Origin: Phytopseudomonas punonensis
GTDB taxonomy: Bacteria > Pseudomonadota > Gammaproteobacteria > Pseudomonadales > Pseudomonadaceae
Assembly: GCF_900142655.1 (NCBI RefSeq)
Contig: NZ_FRBQ01000009.1
Location: 98,817-162,816, forward strand
Length of the DNA: 64,000 nt
Direction of reading: 5' to 3'
The translations under genes were made by a program, and so were the position numbers. Positions 49,643 through 58,520 of the stretch are shown here, piece by piece. The notes below the pieces were generated by a model. It saw only the letters and a program-made list of their open reading frames with translations. It was not told where the DNA came from and did not search any database. Positions within the stretch are counted from its first letter, which is position 1; each line of letters begins with the position of its first letter.

Positions 49643-51163
49643 ATGATTTATGCCAAACCCGGTACCGCAGGTGCCGTCGTCACCCTGAAATCGCGCTACG
49701 GCAACTACATCGGTGGCGAGTTCGTCGCGCCGGTGGGTGGTCAGTACTTCACCAATACTAGCCCGGTCGATGCCTCGACCATCGGTGAGTTCCCGCGCTC
49801 GGACGCCAAGGACATCGACAGGGCCCTGGACGCCGCCCATGCCGCGGCTGATGCCTGGGGTAAGACCTCAGTGCAGGATCGCGCGCTAATCCTGCTGAAG
49901 ATCGCTGACCGCATCGAAGCCAACCTCGAGCTGCTGGCCGTCGCCGAAACCTGGGACAACGGCAAGGCCGTGCGCGAGACCCTGAACGCCGACGTGCCGC
50001 TGGCCGCCGATCACTTCCGTTACTTCGCCGGCTGCATCCGCGCCCAGGAAGGCACCTCGGCGGAGATCAACGAGCACACCGCGTCCTATCACTTTCACGA
50101 GCCGCTGGGCGTGGTCGGGCAGATCATTCCCTGGAATTTCCCGCTGCTGATGGCCGCCTGGAAGCTGGCCCCGGCCCTGGCTGCCGGCAACTGCGTGGTA
50201 TTGAAGCCTGCCGAGCAGACGCCGCTGTCGATCACCCTGCTGGCCGAGATCATCGGCGACCTGCTGCCGCCGGGCGTGCTCAATATCGTTCAGGGCTTCG
50301 GCCGTGAAGCCGGCGAAGCGCTGGCCACCAGCACGCGCATCGCCAAGATCGCCTTTACCGGCTCCACGCCGGTCGGCTCGCACATCATGAAATGCGCGGC
50401 TGCCAACATCATTCCCAGTACTGTGGAGCTGGGCGGCAAATCGCCGAACATCTTCTTCGAAGACATCATGCAGGCCGAGCCGGCCTTCATCGAGAAGGCT
50501 GCAGAAGGCCTTGTGCTGGCGTTCTTCAACCAGGGCGAGGTGTGCACCTGCCCGTCGCGGGCGCTGGTGCAGGAGTCGATCTTCGAGCCGTTCATGAACG
50601 AGGTGATGAAGAAGATCAAGGCCATCAAGCGCGGCAACCCGCTGGACACCGAGACCATGGTCGGCGCCCAGGCCTCCCAGCAGCAGTACGACAAGATCCT
50701 CAGCTACCTGGAGATTGCCCAGCACGAAGGCGCTCAAGTGCTCGCTGGCGGCGCCACCGAGAAGCTCGAAGGCGACCTGGCGACCGGATATTACATCCAG
50801 CCGACCCTGCTCAAGGGCACCAACAAGATGCGCGTGTTCCAGGAGGAAATTTTTGGCCCGGTGGTCGGCGTGACCACCTTCAAGGACGAAGCCGAAGCCC
50901 TGGCGATCGCCAACGACACCGAGTTTGGCCTGGGCGCCGGCGTGTGGACGCGCGACATCAACCGCGCCTACCGCATGGGCCGCGGCATCAAGGCCGGGCG
51001 CGTATGGACCAACTGCTACCACCTGTACCCGGCGCACGCTGCCTTTGGCGGCTACAAAAAGTCCGGGGTCGGGCGCGAAACCCACAAGATGATGCTCGAC
51101 CACTATCAGCAGACCAAAAACCTGCTGATCAGCTACGACATCAACCCGCTGGGCTTTTTCTAG
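49643..51163 (+). CDS. exaC: NAD-dependent aldehyde dehydrogenase, ExaC type
   Basis: The 506-residue enzyme is of the size and sequence of Pseudomonas ExaC, which oxidises acetaldehyde from ethanol breakdown. The catalytic Cys301 lies in QGEVCTCPSR (Cys303 next to it). Glu262 in VELGGKSPN is the general base. PWNFPLLMAAWKLAPALAAG and FTGSTPVG complete the NAD fold. The ATG at 49643 follows an A-rich AACAATAAAA (49621-49630), a possible Crc/Hfq target, and AGAGG. The longer upstream frame is not conserved. Terminator follows. Confidence 0.93.
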   Translation: MIYAKPGTAGAVVTLKSRYGNYIGGEFVAPVGGQYFTNTSPVDASTIGEFPRSDAKDIDRALDAAHAAADAWGKTSVQDRALILLKIADRIEANLELLAVAETWDNGKAVRETLNADVPLAADHFRYFAGCIRAQEGTSAEINEHTASYHFHEPLGVVGQIIPWNFPLLMAAWKLAPALAAGNCVVLKPAEQTPLSITLLAEIIGDLLPPGVLNIVQGFGREAGEALATSTRIAKIAFTGSTPVGSHIMKCAAANIIPSTVELGGKSPNIFFEDIMQAEPAFIEKAAEGLVLAFFNQGEVCTCPSRALVQESIFEPFMNEVMKKIKAIKRGNPLDTETMVGAQASQQQYDKILSYLEIAQHEGAQVLAGGATEKLEGDLATGYYIQPTLLKGTNKMRVFQEEIFGPVVGVTTFKDEAEALAIANDTEFGLGAGVWTRDINRAYRMGRGIKAGRVWTNCYHLYPAHAAFGGYKKSGVGRETHKMMLDHYQQTKNLLISYDINPLGFF

Positions 51164-51180
51164 GAGTAGTGCGATCCGAT

Positions 51181-51210
51181 AAAAAAACGCGGCTTCGGCC
51201 GCGTTTTTTA
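51181..51210 (+). terminator. intrinsic terminator of exaC
   Basis: ACGCGGC-TTCG-GCCGCGT has a 7-bp stem with the stable UUCG tetraloop, flanked by A7 and T6. It can also serve the convergent LysR gene. Confidence 0.92.
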
Positions 51211-51219
51211 TTGTGTGGC

Positions 51220-52185
51220 TCAGCCTCTAGCGCCGCGTTGCAGGGCGCTCTTCAGCGGTAGATCCCAAGGTGGCACAGGTCCGAAGCGGCTTTTCAGAAA
51301 CTCCAGAAGCAGGCGGCTGCGCGAATCGGTATCGCGCTCCAGGCGCAGTGCGTAGATGCCGCTGGGCTCCGGTTCCGGCAGGCCGTTGTCGCAGAACAGC
51401 GCCACCAGCTCGCCGCGCACCAAGTATTCGCTGACCAGCCAGGTCGGCAGGTGAGCCACGCCAAGGCCCGCCAGTACGCTGAATACCAAGGTTTCGGCGT
51501 TATTGGCGGTCATGCGCAGGCGGCGAGGGCGGTACACCGCAAGCTTGCCCCCGTTCTCGAAGCGCCATGCGTAGGCCGGTGCCAGGCCATCCCAGTCCAA
51601 ACCGTCGTGTTCCAGCAGCTCCGCCGGCGTACGCGGCACACCGTGGCGCTCCAGGTAGGCGGGGCTGGCGCAGACCACACGAATCATCGGCGACAGCGGC
51701 GTCGCCACCAGGCGTGTGTCGGCCAGCGGACCGATGCGCAGTACCAGGTCAACTTCGCCAAGGTGGGCGCCATGCAGGTCGATAAAGCTGTCGATCAGGC
51801 GCAGCTGCACGTCCAGCCCCGGATAAGCGGTGAGGAAATCGGCAATAGCTGGTGCCAGATGGCGGCGGCCAAACGGCGCCGGCGCATCGATGCGAATCAA
51901 ACCTTCCGGCGCGCTGCTCAGCGACACCGCTTCGGCGCGGGCCAGGTGCAGTTCGGCGAGAATCCGCCGGGCGCGCTCGGCAAATGCCAATCCAGCCGGT
52001 GTTGCGCGCACCGCATGGGTGCTGCGGCTGAACAGGTGGCAATCGAGCGAGCGCTCGAGCGCGTCAATGCGCCGTGAGACCGCCGAGGGCGTGAGCGGGT
52101 GCAGACGGGCCGCGGCGGAAAAGCTGCCGCTTTCCAGTACATCGAGAAACAGGCTGAGCTGGTCGGTGAGGGCATCGGGATTCAT
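51220..52185 (-). CDS. LysR-family transcriptional regulator
   Basis: The 321-residue regulator has the N-terminal winged HTH (about residues 10-68: LFLDVLESGSFSAAARLHPL, SAVSRRIDALERSL) and a C-terminal inducer-binding domain with two periplasmic-binding-like lobes. The start ATG at 52185 gives the normal MNPDALTDQLSLFLDVL; longer upstream starts are shadows. Divergent from a TSUP transporter, with a perfect 9-bp inverted repeat in the gap, so it probably controls that transporter in response to a small anion. Confidence 0.92.
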   Translation of the reverse strand: MNPDALTDQLSLFLDVLESGSFSAAARLHPLTPSAVSRRIDALERSLDCHLFSRSTHAVRATPAGLAFAERARRILAELHLARAEAVSLSSAPEGLIRIDAPAPFGRRHLAPAIADFLTAYPGLDVQLRLIDSFIDLHGAHLGEVDLVLRIGPLADTRLVATPLSPMIRVVCASPAYLERHGVPRTPAELLEHDGLDWDGLAPAYAWRFENGGKLAVYRPRRLRMTANNAETLVFSVLAGLGVAHLPTWLVSEYLVRGELVALFCDNGLPEPEPSGIYALRLERDTDSRSRLLLEFLKSRFGPVPPWDLPLKSALQRGARG

Positions 52186-52207
52186 GGCTATCTCGCTATG
52201 CGTCGTT

Positions 52208-52234
52208 CGCACAGCCATTATGCCGGGCTGTGCG
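52208..52234. promoter_or_regulatory. inverted-repeat operator between LysR and TSUP genes
   Basis: CGCACAGCC (52208-52216) and GGCTGTGCG (52226-52234) are perfect 9-bp inverse copies around a 9-base spacer, in the 107-bp divergent promoter. Size and position fit a LysR recognition site. Confidence 0.7.
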
Positions 52235-52292
52235 TTACCCATCCATCGCACTGTTGGGTAGCATGCGCGCATCCCGTTGAATGAGATGAATC

Positions 52293-53048
52293 ATGGATGT
52301 GCTCGCGTTTGCCTTGAATATCGTGCTTGGCCTGCTGCTCGGCACCCTTGGCGGGCTGTTTGGCATCGGCGGTGGTCTGATCGCGATTCCGGCCCTTGGT
52401 GTGCTGTTTGGCCTCGATCAGCAGCTTGCCCAAGGTACTGCGCTGGTGATGGTAGTGCCGAACGTGTTGCTGGCGCTTTGGCGCTATCACCAGCGCAACC
52501 GGATCGATCTACGCCACGCGTTGGCACTGGCCCTGAGCAGCTTTGTGTGCGCGCTGTTTGGCGCAAGTTGGGCGGTCAACCTTGACCCCGACGCCATGCG
52601 CCTCGCCTTCGTCGGCTTTCTAGTCGCGCTGGCGTTCTATAACCTGTTGCGTATGTTCATGCGCCCGCCTGCGGCCTCGGGCCAGCTTCGCCATCCCTGG
52701 CCGTGGCTGACCGTGCTTGGCAGTGGCTCTGGGCTCTTGGGCGGCCTGTTTGGCGTGGGCGGGGCGGTGATTGCCACGCCTATTCTTACCAGCGTGTTTG
52801 GCACCTCTCAGGTCATCGCACAGGGGCTTTCATTGGCACTCGCGGCGCCGAGTACCGGCGTGACCCTGGTCACCTACGCATTGCATGGCCACGTGCAGTG
52901 GGCGCTAGCGATTCCACTGGCCATCGGCGGGTTGCTCAGCATCAGCTGGGGTGTACGCCTGGCTCACGCGTTGCCGGAGCGCCTGCTCCGGATGTTGTTC
53001 ACGGTTTTCTTGCTGGTCTGCGCAGTGATGCTTGGCCTGCGGACCTGA
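52293..53048 (+). CDS. TSUP (TauE/SafE) family anion exporter
   Basis: The 251-residue membrane protein has eight hydrophobic segments in two similar halves, each starting with the family motif GxxGG/GGLFGxGGG: GTLGGLFGIGGGLIAIPAL and GSGLLGGLFGVGGAVIATPI. The family moves sulfite, sulfoacetate or similar organosulfur anions. Adjacent LysR control hints at inducible export of such an anion. Start ATG at 52293. Confidence 0.9.
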   Translation: MDVLAFALNIVLGLLLGTLGGLFGIGGGLIAIPALGVLFGLDQQLAQGTALVMVVPNVLLALWRYHQRNRIDLRHALALALSSFVCALFGASWAVNLDPDAMRLAFVGFLVALAFYNLLRMFMRPPAASGQLRHPWPWLTVLGSGSGLLGGLFGVGGAVIATPILTSVFGTSQVIAQGLSLALAAPSTGVTLVTYALHGHVQWALAIPLAIGGLLSISWGVRLAHALPERLLRMLFTVFLLVCAVMLGLRT

Positions 53049-53129
53049 TGTCCGCAGCCGGAGTGCCGCCAACCGCGGCTGGCTTGCGCTACAATGCGCG
53101 CCGAATTTGGCCCGCTCGAGAGTTACTTC

Positions 53130-53828
53130 ATGTCCGTTTGTCAGACACCGATTATCGTCGCCCTGGATTTCCCGACCCGAGAGGCCGCGCTTGCGCTGGC
53201 CGATCAGCTCGACCCGAAACTGTGCCGGGTCAAGGTCGGTAAAGAGCTGTTCACCAGTTGCGCATCGGACATCGTTACAACCCTGCGTGATCGCGGCTTC
53301 GAGGTGTTTCTCGATCTGAAATTCCACGACATTCCCAACACCACCGCGATGGCCGTCAAGGCTGCAGCGGAAATGGGTGTATGGATGGTCAACGTGCATT
53401 GCTCCGGCGGCTTGCGCATGATGAGCGCGTGCCGTGAAGTGCTCGATAGCTTCAATGGCCCGGTGCCGCTGCTGATTGGTGTGACCGTTCTGACTAGTAT
53501 GGAGCGCGAGGATCTGGCTGGTATCGGTCTGGATATCGAGCCGCAGGAGCAGGTTCTGCGCCTGGCTGCGCTGGCTCACAAGGCCGGTATGGACGGCCTG
53601 GTCTGCTCGGCCCTCGAAGCACCTGCGCTCAAAGCAGCGCAGCCGGGTTTGCAGCTGGTTACCCCAGGCATTCGTCCAGCAGGCAGTGCGCAGGACGACC
53701 AGCGGCGGATTCTCACCCCGCGCCAGGCGCTGGACGCCGGTTCCGATTATCTGGTGATCGGCCGCCCGATCAGCCAAGCGGCCGATCCTGCTGCTGCGCT
53801 GGCAAAGCTGGTCGCAGAGCTGGGCTGA
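53130..53828 (+). CDS. pyrF: orotidine 5'-phosphate decarboxylase
   Basis: The 232-residue TIM-barrel enzyme makes UMP. Signatures are VALDFPTRE, the catalytic set FLDLKFHDIPNT, and the phosphate loop TPGIRPAG and YLVIGRPIS. ATG 53130 gives the usual start, 81 bases after the TSUP stop. Pyrimidine synthesis; probably independent promoter. Confidence 0.96.
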   Translation: MSVCQTPIIVALDFPTREAALALADQLDPKLCRVKVGKELFTSCASDIVTTLRDRGFEVFLDLKFHDIPNTTAMAVKAAAEMGVWMVNVHCSGGLRMMSACREVLDSFNGPVPLLIGVTVLTSMEREDLAGIGLDIEPQEQVLRLAALAHKAGMDGLVCSALEAPALKAAQPGLQLVTPGIRPAGSAQDDQRRILTPRQALDAGSDYLVIGRPISQAADPAAALAKLVAELG

Positions 53829-53895
53829 TTAGCCCATTGTTTTTCATGCGGCGGTAATTCAGCCGCTGCATTCGCTGTTTTGCAGGTAAAACCTC

Positions 53896-54723
53896 ATGAA
53901 TTCCGTGGAACATTCGCCGCTGGGCAAGAGCAGCGAGTACATCGCCACATACTCGCCCGAATTGCTGTTTCCCATCCCTCGTGCCACCAAATGGGCCGAA
54001 TTGGGTTTGAGTGCTGAGACGCTGCCGTACCGCGGTGTGGATTACTGGAATTGCTTCGAGCTGTCCTGGTTGCTGCCGTCCGGCAAGCCAGTGGTGGCGA
54101 TTGGCGAGTTCTCCGTGCCTGCCGATTCGCCGCACATCATCGAGTCCAAGTCGTTCAAGCTGTACCTCAACTCGCTGAACCAGTCGGTGTTTGCTAGTGC
54201 GCAGGAGCTGATCAGCGTGCTGGAGAAGGACCTGTCGGCCACTGCCGGCAAACCGGTCGGCGTCAGGGTGCGCAGCCTGGACGAAGTGGCCGTTGAGGGC
54301 ATGGCCGCATTGCCTGGCCTTTGTGTCGACGAGCTGGATGTGAGCATCAGCAATTACGCTGCGCCGCAGCCGGAGTTGTTGCGTTGTGACCCGGCAATCA
54401 TCGTCGAGGGGAGTCTGCACAGCCATCTGCTCAAATCCAATTGCCCGGTCACCGGTCAGCCGGACTGGGGTAGCGTGGCCGTTCAGTACAAGGGCGCCGC
54501 GCTTGAGCCAGCTAGCCTGCTGGCCTACCTGGTGAGCTTCCGCCAGCACGCGGATTTCCATGAGCAGTGCGTGGAGCGCATCTTTCTGGATCTGCAGAAG
54601 CTGCTGCAGCCCGAGTACCTGACGGTGTATGCGCGCTATGTGCGCCGCGGTGGCCTGGACATCAATCCGTATCGCACCACCTTGGCCGAGGTGCCGCAGA
54701 ATCTGCGTTTGGTCAGGCAGTAG
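53896..54723 (+). CDS. queF: 7-cyano-7-deazaguanine reductase
   Basis: The 275-residue protein has the two tandem T-fold domains of the long QueF form. The catalytic Cys is in LLKSNCPVTGQPDWG; the substrate Glu is in the FHEQCVERIFLDL helix. It reduces preQ0 to preQ1 with NADPH for tRNA queuosine. Its ATG is 67 bases after pyrF. A terminator lies after it. Confidence 0.95.
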   Translation: MNSVEHSPLGKSSEYIATYSPELLFPIPRATKWAELGLSAETLPYRGVDYWNCFELSWLLPSGKPVVAIGEFSVPADSPHIIESKSFKLYLNSLNQSVFASAQELISVLEKDLSATAGKPVGVRVRSLDEVAVEGMAALPGLCVDELDVSISNYAAPQPELLRCDPAIIVEGSLHSHLLKSNCPVTGQPDWGSVAVQYKGAALEPASLLAYLVSFRQHADFHEQCVERIFLDLQKLLQPEYLTVYARYVRRGGLDINPYRTTLAEVPQNLRLVRQ

Positions 54724-54754
54724 GCTTACGGCAGCTCAACAGATTGGGCAGACA

Positions 54755-54786
54755 CAAAAAACCAGCCGAAATGGCTGGTTTTTTTG
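54755..54786. terminator. bidirectional intrinsic terminator after queF
   Basis: AACCAGCC-GAAAT-GGCTGGTT is flanked by A-run and T7, 12 bases before the convergent small gene ends. Confidence 0.9.
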
Positions 54787-54797
54787 TCGCTTCCGGG

Positions 54798-55064
54798 TCA
54801 GATACCCATATTGGCCAGCGTCTGCATGATATTGCGCAAGCTTCCGGCAAGGGTCGGATGGCTCACCTCGAAGCGCTCCACCGCCAGGTTGACCCCATCA
54901 ACCAGCGAGGCGTCCGGCGTTGTTACCGGTTGCGCGGCCAGTTGTAGCTCAATGTCGCGTGCGATGAGCTCGAGCGACTCGCGATCTTCTTCGTTTTCCG
55001 GCGGATGTTCGACCAGTTGCTTGCGCAGCTCTTCCAATTGCTGCTGCAGATGGTTCGCAGGCAT
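54798..55064 (-). CDS. DUF4404 family small protein
   Basis: The 88-residue protein starts at ATG 55064, preceded by GGGAG. It is helical and charged (LQQQLEELRKQLVEHPPENEEDRESLELIARDIELQL), ending with HPTLAGSLRNIMQTLANMGI, which is the DUF4404 C-terminal pattern. No signal peptide. Function unknown; it is common in Pseudomonas in this position near queF. Confidence 0.85.
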   Translation of the reverse strand: MPANHLQQQLEELRKQLVEHPPENEEDRESLELIARDIELQLAAQPVTTPDASLVDGVNLAVERFEVSHPTLAGSLRNIMQTLANMGI

Positions 55065-55157
55065 GGCGCTCTCCCTCTCTCTTAATAGGCAAGACAATTG
55101 ACCGTGCAGCGCGACGAAAGGTCAGTACGTCTTATCTAGCCTAGCTCAGCAAAGGGG

Positions 55158-55835
55158 TTAGGGTTTCTCGCCTTTGCTGCGCCGGATGTGCATGTGCTCG
55201 AGGCAAGCGGGTAGGTCGGTGAGCTGATCGATCACCGAGTGAGCGCCAATGCGATAGAGCGCGAGCGTGGCATCGGCGCGCAAACGCTCGCGTTGCACCT
55301 CGTCGAGCACCTGCCAGTCAGCGAGTGCATGGCCTGCCAGTGAGCCGCAGGCAGCCAGGCCAACGGTCCACAGTCCTGCATTGAGTCCCGCCTGTATAAG
55401 GCGCGGTTCACCGCTGACCAGCACGCAGCCTTCCAGTCGTTCGATCTGCAGTGCCGCCAGGGCTTGCCAGCAGGCATCCGGTGCCGGCCAGGCGCGCTGT
55501 GTGCAGGCGGGTGAGGCCGCCAGCCAGTCGGGGAGGCGGCTGGCCAGTTTGTGCGATACGGCTTCAGGCAGTTCATCCAGCCAGGCGCAGGGCACGCGTT
55601 GGTCGTGCAGGCTGCGCAACGTGCTCAGTGCACCCGGCGTGGGCTCAGCGAAACTATCGAGCTCCTGAGTCGTGGCCGGTTGGCGCGCAGCGTTGCCGTG
55701 TTCGCGCACCAGTGCCAGGTGGCGCGGGCCACTTGTCGAGCTGCTGCGTGCACCGAAGTCCACCAGGCATCCGGAAAGGCCGAACAGCACAGCGGTGAAA
55801 GAGGCGCTGGCGGGGTAAAACGCTGGCTGAGGCAT
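55158..55835 (-). CDS. PhnX-like HAD protein lacking the catalytic aspartate
   Basis: The 225-residue protein matches phosphonoacetaldehyde hydrolase-type HAD proteins: AVLF start, LVDFGAR, EPTPGALSTLRSL, ASRLPDWLAAS, RAWPAPDACWQAL, GLNAGLWTVGLA and GAHSVIDQLTDLPACL. The motif-I loop that should read like FDxxGT is FGLSGC here, so the nucleophile Asp is Gly19 and the following Thr is Cys. It is therefore very likely without HAD phosphotransfer activity. The neighbourhood (queF to mlaA) is as in other Pseudomonas, so the gene is a conserved resident, not debris. Confidence 0.85.
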   Translation of the reverse strand: MPQPAFYPASASFTAVLFGLSGCLVDFGARSSSTSGPRHLALVREHGNAARQPATTQELDSFAEPTPGALSTLRSLHDQRVPCAWLDELPEAVSHKLASRLPDWLAASPACTQRAWPAPDACWQALAALQIERLEGCVLVSGEPRLIQAGLNAGLWTVGLAACGSLAGHALADWQVLDEVQRERLRADATLALYRIGAHSVIDQLTDLPACLEHMHIRRSKGEKP

Positions 55836-56036
55836 GTTATGTCAGTCCTTGGCGAGTATCGCTTCAACCATGACAAGCCAATGTGACGATTCCATGACGT
55901 TCAGACGCCCGGTTGCATGAGCTGGCTCACACTGACCGTCGGCCAGGCGTCGAGGCGCTGCCTATTGGCCGCGTACGGCTCTATACTACGGCGCTGCCGC
56001 CGGACAGAGCGCGCTGATGAGCTTAGGAGAACTGCA

Positions 56037-56738
56037 ATGCGTTTGATTGGACCCTGTTGGATCGCAAGCCTTGGGCGTGTGCTGGCGTGTGCCGGCCTGA
56101 TGGCCCTGCCGGTTGCAGGTCAGGCGGCAACGGAAGACCCGTGGGAGTCATTCAACCGTCCCATCTTTCGTTTCAACGATGCCGTTGACACCTACGCCCT
56201 CAAGCCCTTGGCTCAAGGATATCGTAAGGTGACTCCGCAATTCGTGGAAACCGGCGTGCATAACGTGTTTCGCAACATGTGGGAGGTCGGCAATCTGGCC
56301 AACAACCTGCTGCAGGGCAAGGTGCACGATGCGGGCGTGGATACCAGCCGGTTCCTGTTCAATACCACCCTGGGCGGTCTGGGCTTCTTCGATGTGGCCA
56401 CCCGCATGGGCCTGCAGCGCAGTGACGAAGATTTTGGGCAGACCCTTGGCGTCTGGGGCGTTGGCGCTGGCCCTTACCTGGTCTTGCCATTGCTCGGGCC
56501 GAGCTCGCTGCGCGATGCGCCAAGCAAGATTCCGGACAGCTACCTGACGCCTTATCCCTATATGGATCATGTGCCGACACGCAACGTCGTGCGCGGCATC
56601 AACGTCGTCGACACCCGCGCCAGCCTGCTGGACGCCGAGCGCATGATCAGCGGTGATAAGTACATCTTCATCCGCAACGCCTACCTGCAGAACCGTGAGT
56701 TCCGCGTAAACGATGGCAACGTCGAAGACGATTTCTAA
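56037..56738 (+). CDS. mlaA: outer-membrane lipid-asymmetry lipoprotein-like MlaA (VacJ)
   Basis: The 233-residue precursor has a signal peptide (residues 1 to about 30, CAGLMALPVAGQA before ATED) and the MlaA core: DPWESFNRPIFRFNDAVDTYALKPLAQGYR, the pore-ring segment GNLANNLLQGK and GPYLVLPLLGPSSLRD. It removes misplaced phospholipid from the outer leaflet. The E. coli protein is lipidated; here no lipobox Cys follows the signal, as is common in Pseudomonas. I chose ATG 56037 with TTAGGAG upstream; an in-frame ATG at 55917 gives a poor start. Confidence 0.92.
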   Translation: MRLIGPCWIASLGRVLACAGLMALPVAGQAATEDPWESFNRPIFRFNDAVDTYALKPLAQGYRKVTPQFVETGVHNVFRNMWEVGNLANNLLQGKVHDAGVDTSRFLFNTTLGGLGFFDVATRMGLQRSDEDFGQTLGVWGVGAGPYLVLPLLGPSSLRDAPSKIPDSYLTPYPYMDHVPTRNVVRGINVVDTRASLLDAERMISGDKYIFIRNAYLQNREFRVNDGNVEDDF

Positions 56739-56826
56739 ACACAGAGGAGGGCGGCTACCTGCAAGCGCAAGCGAGTAGCCGTTCACGCACGTGATGAAGC
56801 CTGGCTCCATCACGTTACCGCTTGTT

Positions 56827-57126
56827 TCAGCTCATCGAGGTAACGGCAAGGCCAAGAACCTGCCGGCCATCACCCAGGTCAGTTACCCGGACCACTTCCG
56901 CTTCGGTTTCCAGCCCCTTGAGCGAGTCATGGCTCGAGGGGATCAGCACGCTCACTCTGTCGCCGACCTGCGCCTGGCATTGCGCTTCGATCTGCATACC
57001 GGTGCTCGACAGGTCCCGACACAGCGCTGGAACCGACTGGCCGCCGTGATTAAGCGTTACCTGGGTCTCCAGGCGCATGCGAATGTAATCGCGCTTTTCC
57101 GTGTAATCACGATCATTCTGGCTCAT
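56827..57126 (-). CDS. PilZ-domain protein (c-di-GMP binding)
   Basis: The 99-residue single-domain PilZ protein has the RxxxR motif in KRDYIRMRLE and D/NxSxxG in CRDLSSTGMQI, the two motifs that bind cyclic di-GMP. ATG 57126 gives the standard start MSQNDRDYTEKRDYIR. It is divergent from the RssB-like gene, about 210 bp apart. It should act as a c-di-GMP effector or adaptor. Confidence 0.93.
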   Translation of the reverse strand: MSQNDRDYTEKRDYIRMRLETQVTLNHGGQSVPALCRDLSSTGMQIEAQCQAQVGDRVSVLIPSSHDSLKGLETEAEVVRVTDLGDGRQVLGLAVTSMS

Positions 57127-57335
57127 CAAGCTATCCTCATTGAAGGTCGGGGCTTTGTTGCAGTTCTTATAACCCTCGGCCATTTAAGGTGTAAAGCCGC
57201 TCGGCGGCAACGGCGCCTGTTGAATCGCGTTGAGGATGGGAGTACCGTCTGCGCCTTGACGCGAACCGTGTACCCGCGCAGGTTGTTGGCTGCGTTTACG
57301 CTAACCATCCCCGGCGCAGTTTGCCTGGACACCCC

Positions 57336-58520
57336 ATGCACAAAACCAGTGCCACGTTGCTGCTGATCGATGACGACGAAGTCGTCCGCGCCAGCATTGC
57401 AGCCTACTTGGAAGACAGCGGCTTCAACATCCTGCTCGCCAGCAACGGCCTGCAAGGTCTCGAAGTGTTCGAGCGTGAACGGCCAGACCTGGTCATTTGC
57501 GACCTGCGCATGCCGCAAGTCGATGGTCTCGAGCTGATCCGCCGTATCAACGCGCTGGAAATTTCCGCGCCGATCATCGTGGTCTCCGGCGCCGGCGTGA
57601 TGACTGACGTCGTTGAAGCCTTGCGCCTCGGTGCTGCCGATTACCTGATCAAGCCACTTGAAGATATTGCCGTGCTCGAGCATTCGGTGCATCGAGCACT
57701 GGATCGTGTGCAGCTGCGTCAGGAAAACGAGCGCTATCGCGAGAAGCTGGAAACCGCCAACCGCGAGCTGCAGGCTAGCTTGCATCTGCTTCAGGAGGAT
57801 CAGAACGCCGGGCGCCAGGTGCAGATGAACATGCTGCCGGTTACCCCGTGGGAAGACGAGGGCCTGTCGTTCGCCCACCAGATCATCCCATCGCTTTACC
57901 TGTCCGGTGACTTCGTTGACTACTTCCGTGTTGATGAACGTCGCGTGGCCTTCTACCTAGCGGACGTTTCCGGCCATGGTGCCTCGTCGGCCTTCGTCAC
58001 CGTGCTGCTCAAGTTCATGACCACGCGCCTGCTCTATGAGTCGCGGCGCAACGGCATGCTGCCTGAGTTCAAGCCCTCCGACGTGCTCAGCCATATCAAC
58101 CGTGGCCTGATCAACTGCAAGCTAGGCAAGCATGTGACCATGCTCGGCGGCGTGATCGACGAAGAAACCAATCGACTGACCTACAGCATTGGCGGTCATT
58201 TGCCGTTGCCGGTGATGTATACCGGTGGCCAGGCGCATTATCTGGAAGGCCGCGGCTTGCCGGTCGGTCTGTTCAAGGAGGCCGAGTACAACAACCTTGA
58301 AATCGACCTACCCGAGTCGTTCAGCCTGACTTTGTTGTCTGATGGCATTCTTGATTTGCTGGCCGGTGATACCCTGCAGGAAAAAGAAGCCTTGCTGCCC
58401 AAGTTGGTGAGCGAGGCAGGTGGAACCCTGGATGGGTTGCGTAGCGTGTTTGGACTGGCGGATCTGGCGGAGATGCCGGATGATATTGCCTTGCTGGTGT
58501 TAAGCAGGAACCTTGCATGA
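57336..58520 (+). CDS. rssB: RssB-like response regulator with PP2C-type phosphatase domain
   Basis: The 394-residue protein has a receiver domain (about 7-120; acidic pocket Asp12-14, phospho-acceptor Asp56 in VICDLRMPQVDG, Lys in IKPLEDIA). A coiled linker follows (LRQENERYREKLETANRELQASLHLLQ), then a SpoIIE/PP2C phosphatase domain (SLYLSGDFVDYF, YLADVSGHGASSAFV, LLSDGILDLL, PDDIALLVL with metal Asp). The start is ATG 57336, not the upstream TTG at 57321. It overlaps the STAS gene by four bases. In Pseudomonas this pair acts in general-stress (RpoS) or partner-switch control. Confidence 0.9.
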   Translation: MHKTSATLLLIDDDEVVRASIAAYLEDSGFNILLASNGLQGLEVFERERPDLVICDLRMPQVDGLELIRRINALEISAPIIVVSGAGVMTDVVEALRLGAADYLIKPLEDIAVLEHSVHRALDRVQLRQENERYREKLETANRELQASLHLLQEDQNAGRQVQMNMLPVTPWEDEGLSFAHQIIPSLYLSGDFVDYFRVDERRVAFYLADVSGHGASSAFVTVLLKFMTTRLLYESRRNGMLPEFKPSDVLSHINRGLINCKLGKHVTMLGGVIDEETNRLTYSIGGHLPLPVMYTGGQAHYLEGRGLPVGLFKEAEYNNLEIDLPESFSLTLLSDGILDLLAGDTLQEKEALLPKLVSEAGGTLDGLRSVFGLADLAEMPDDIALLVLSRNLA

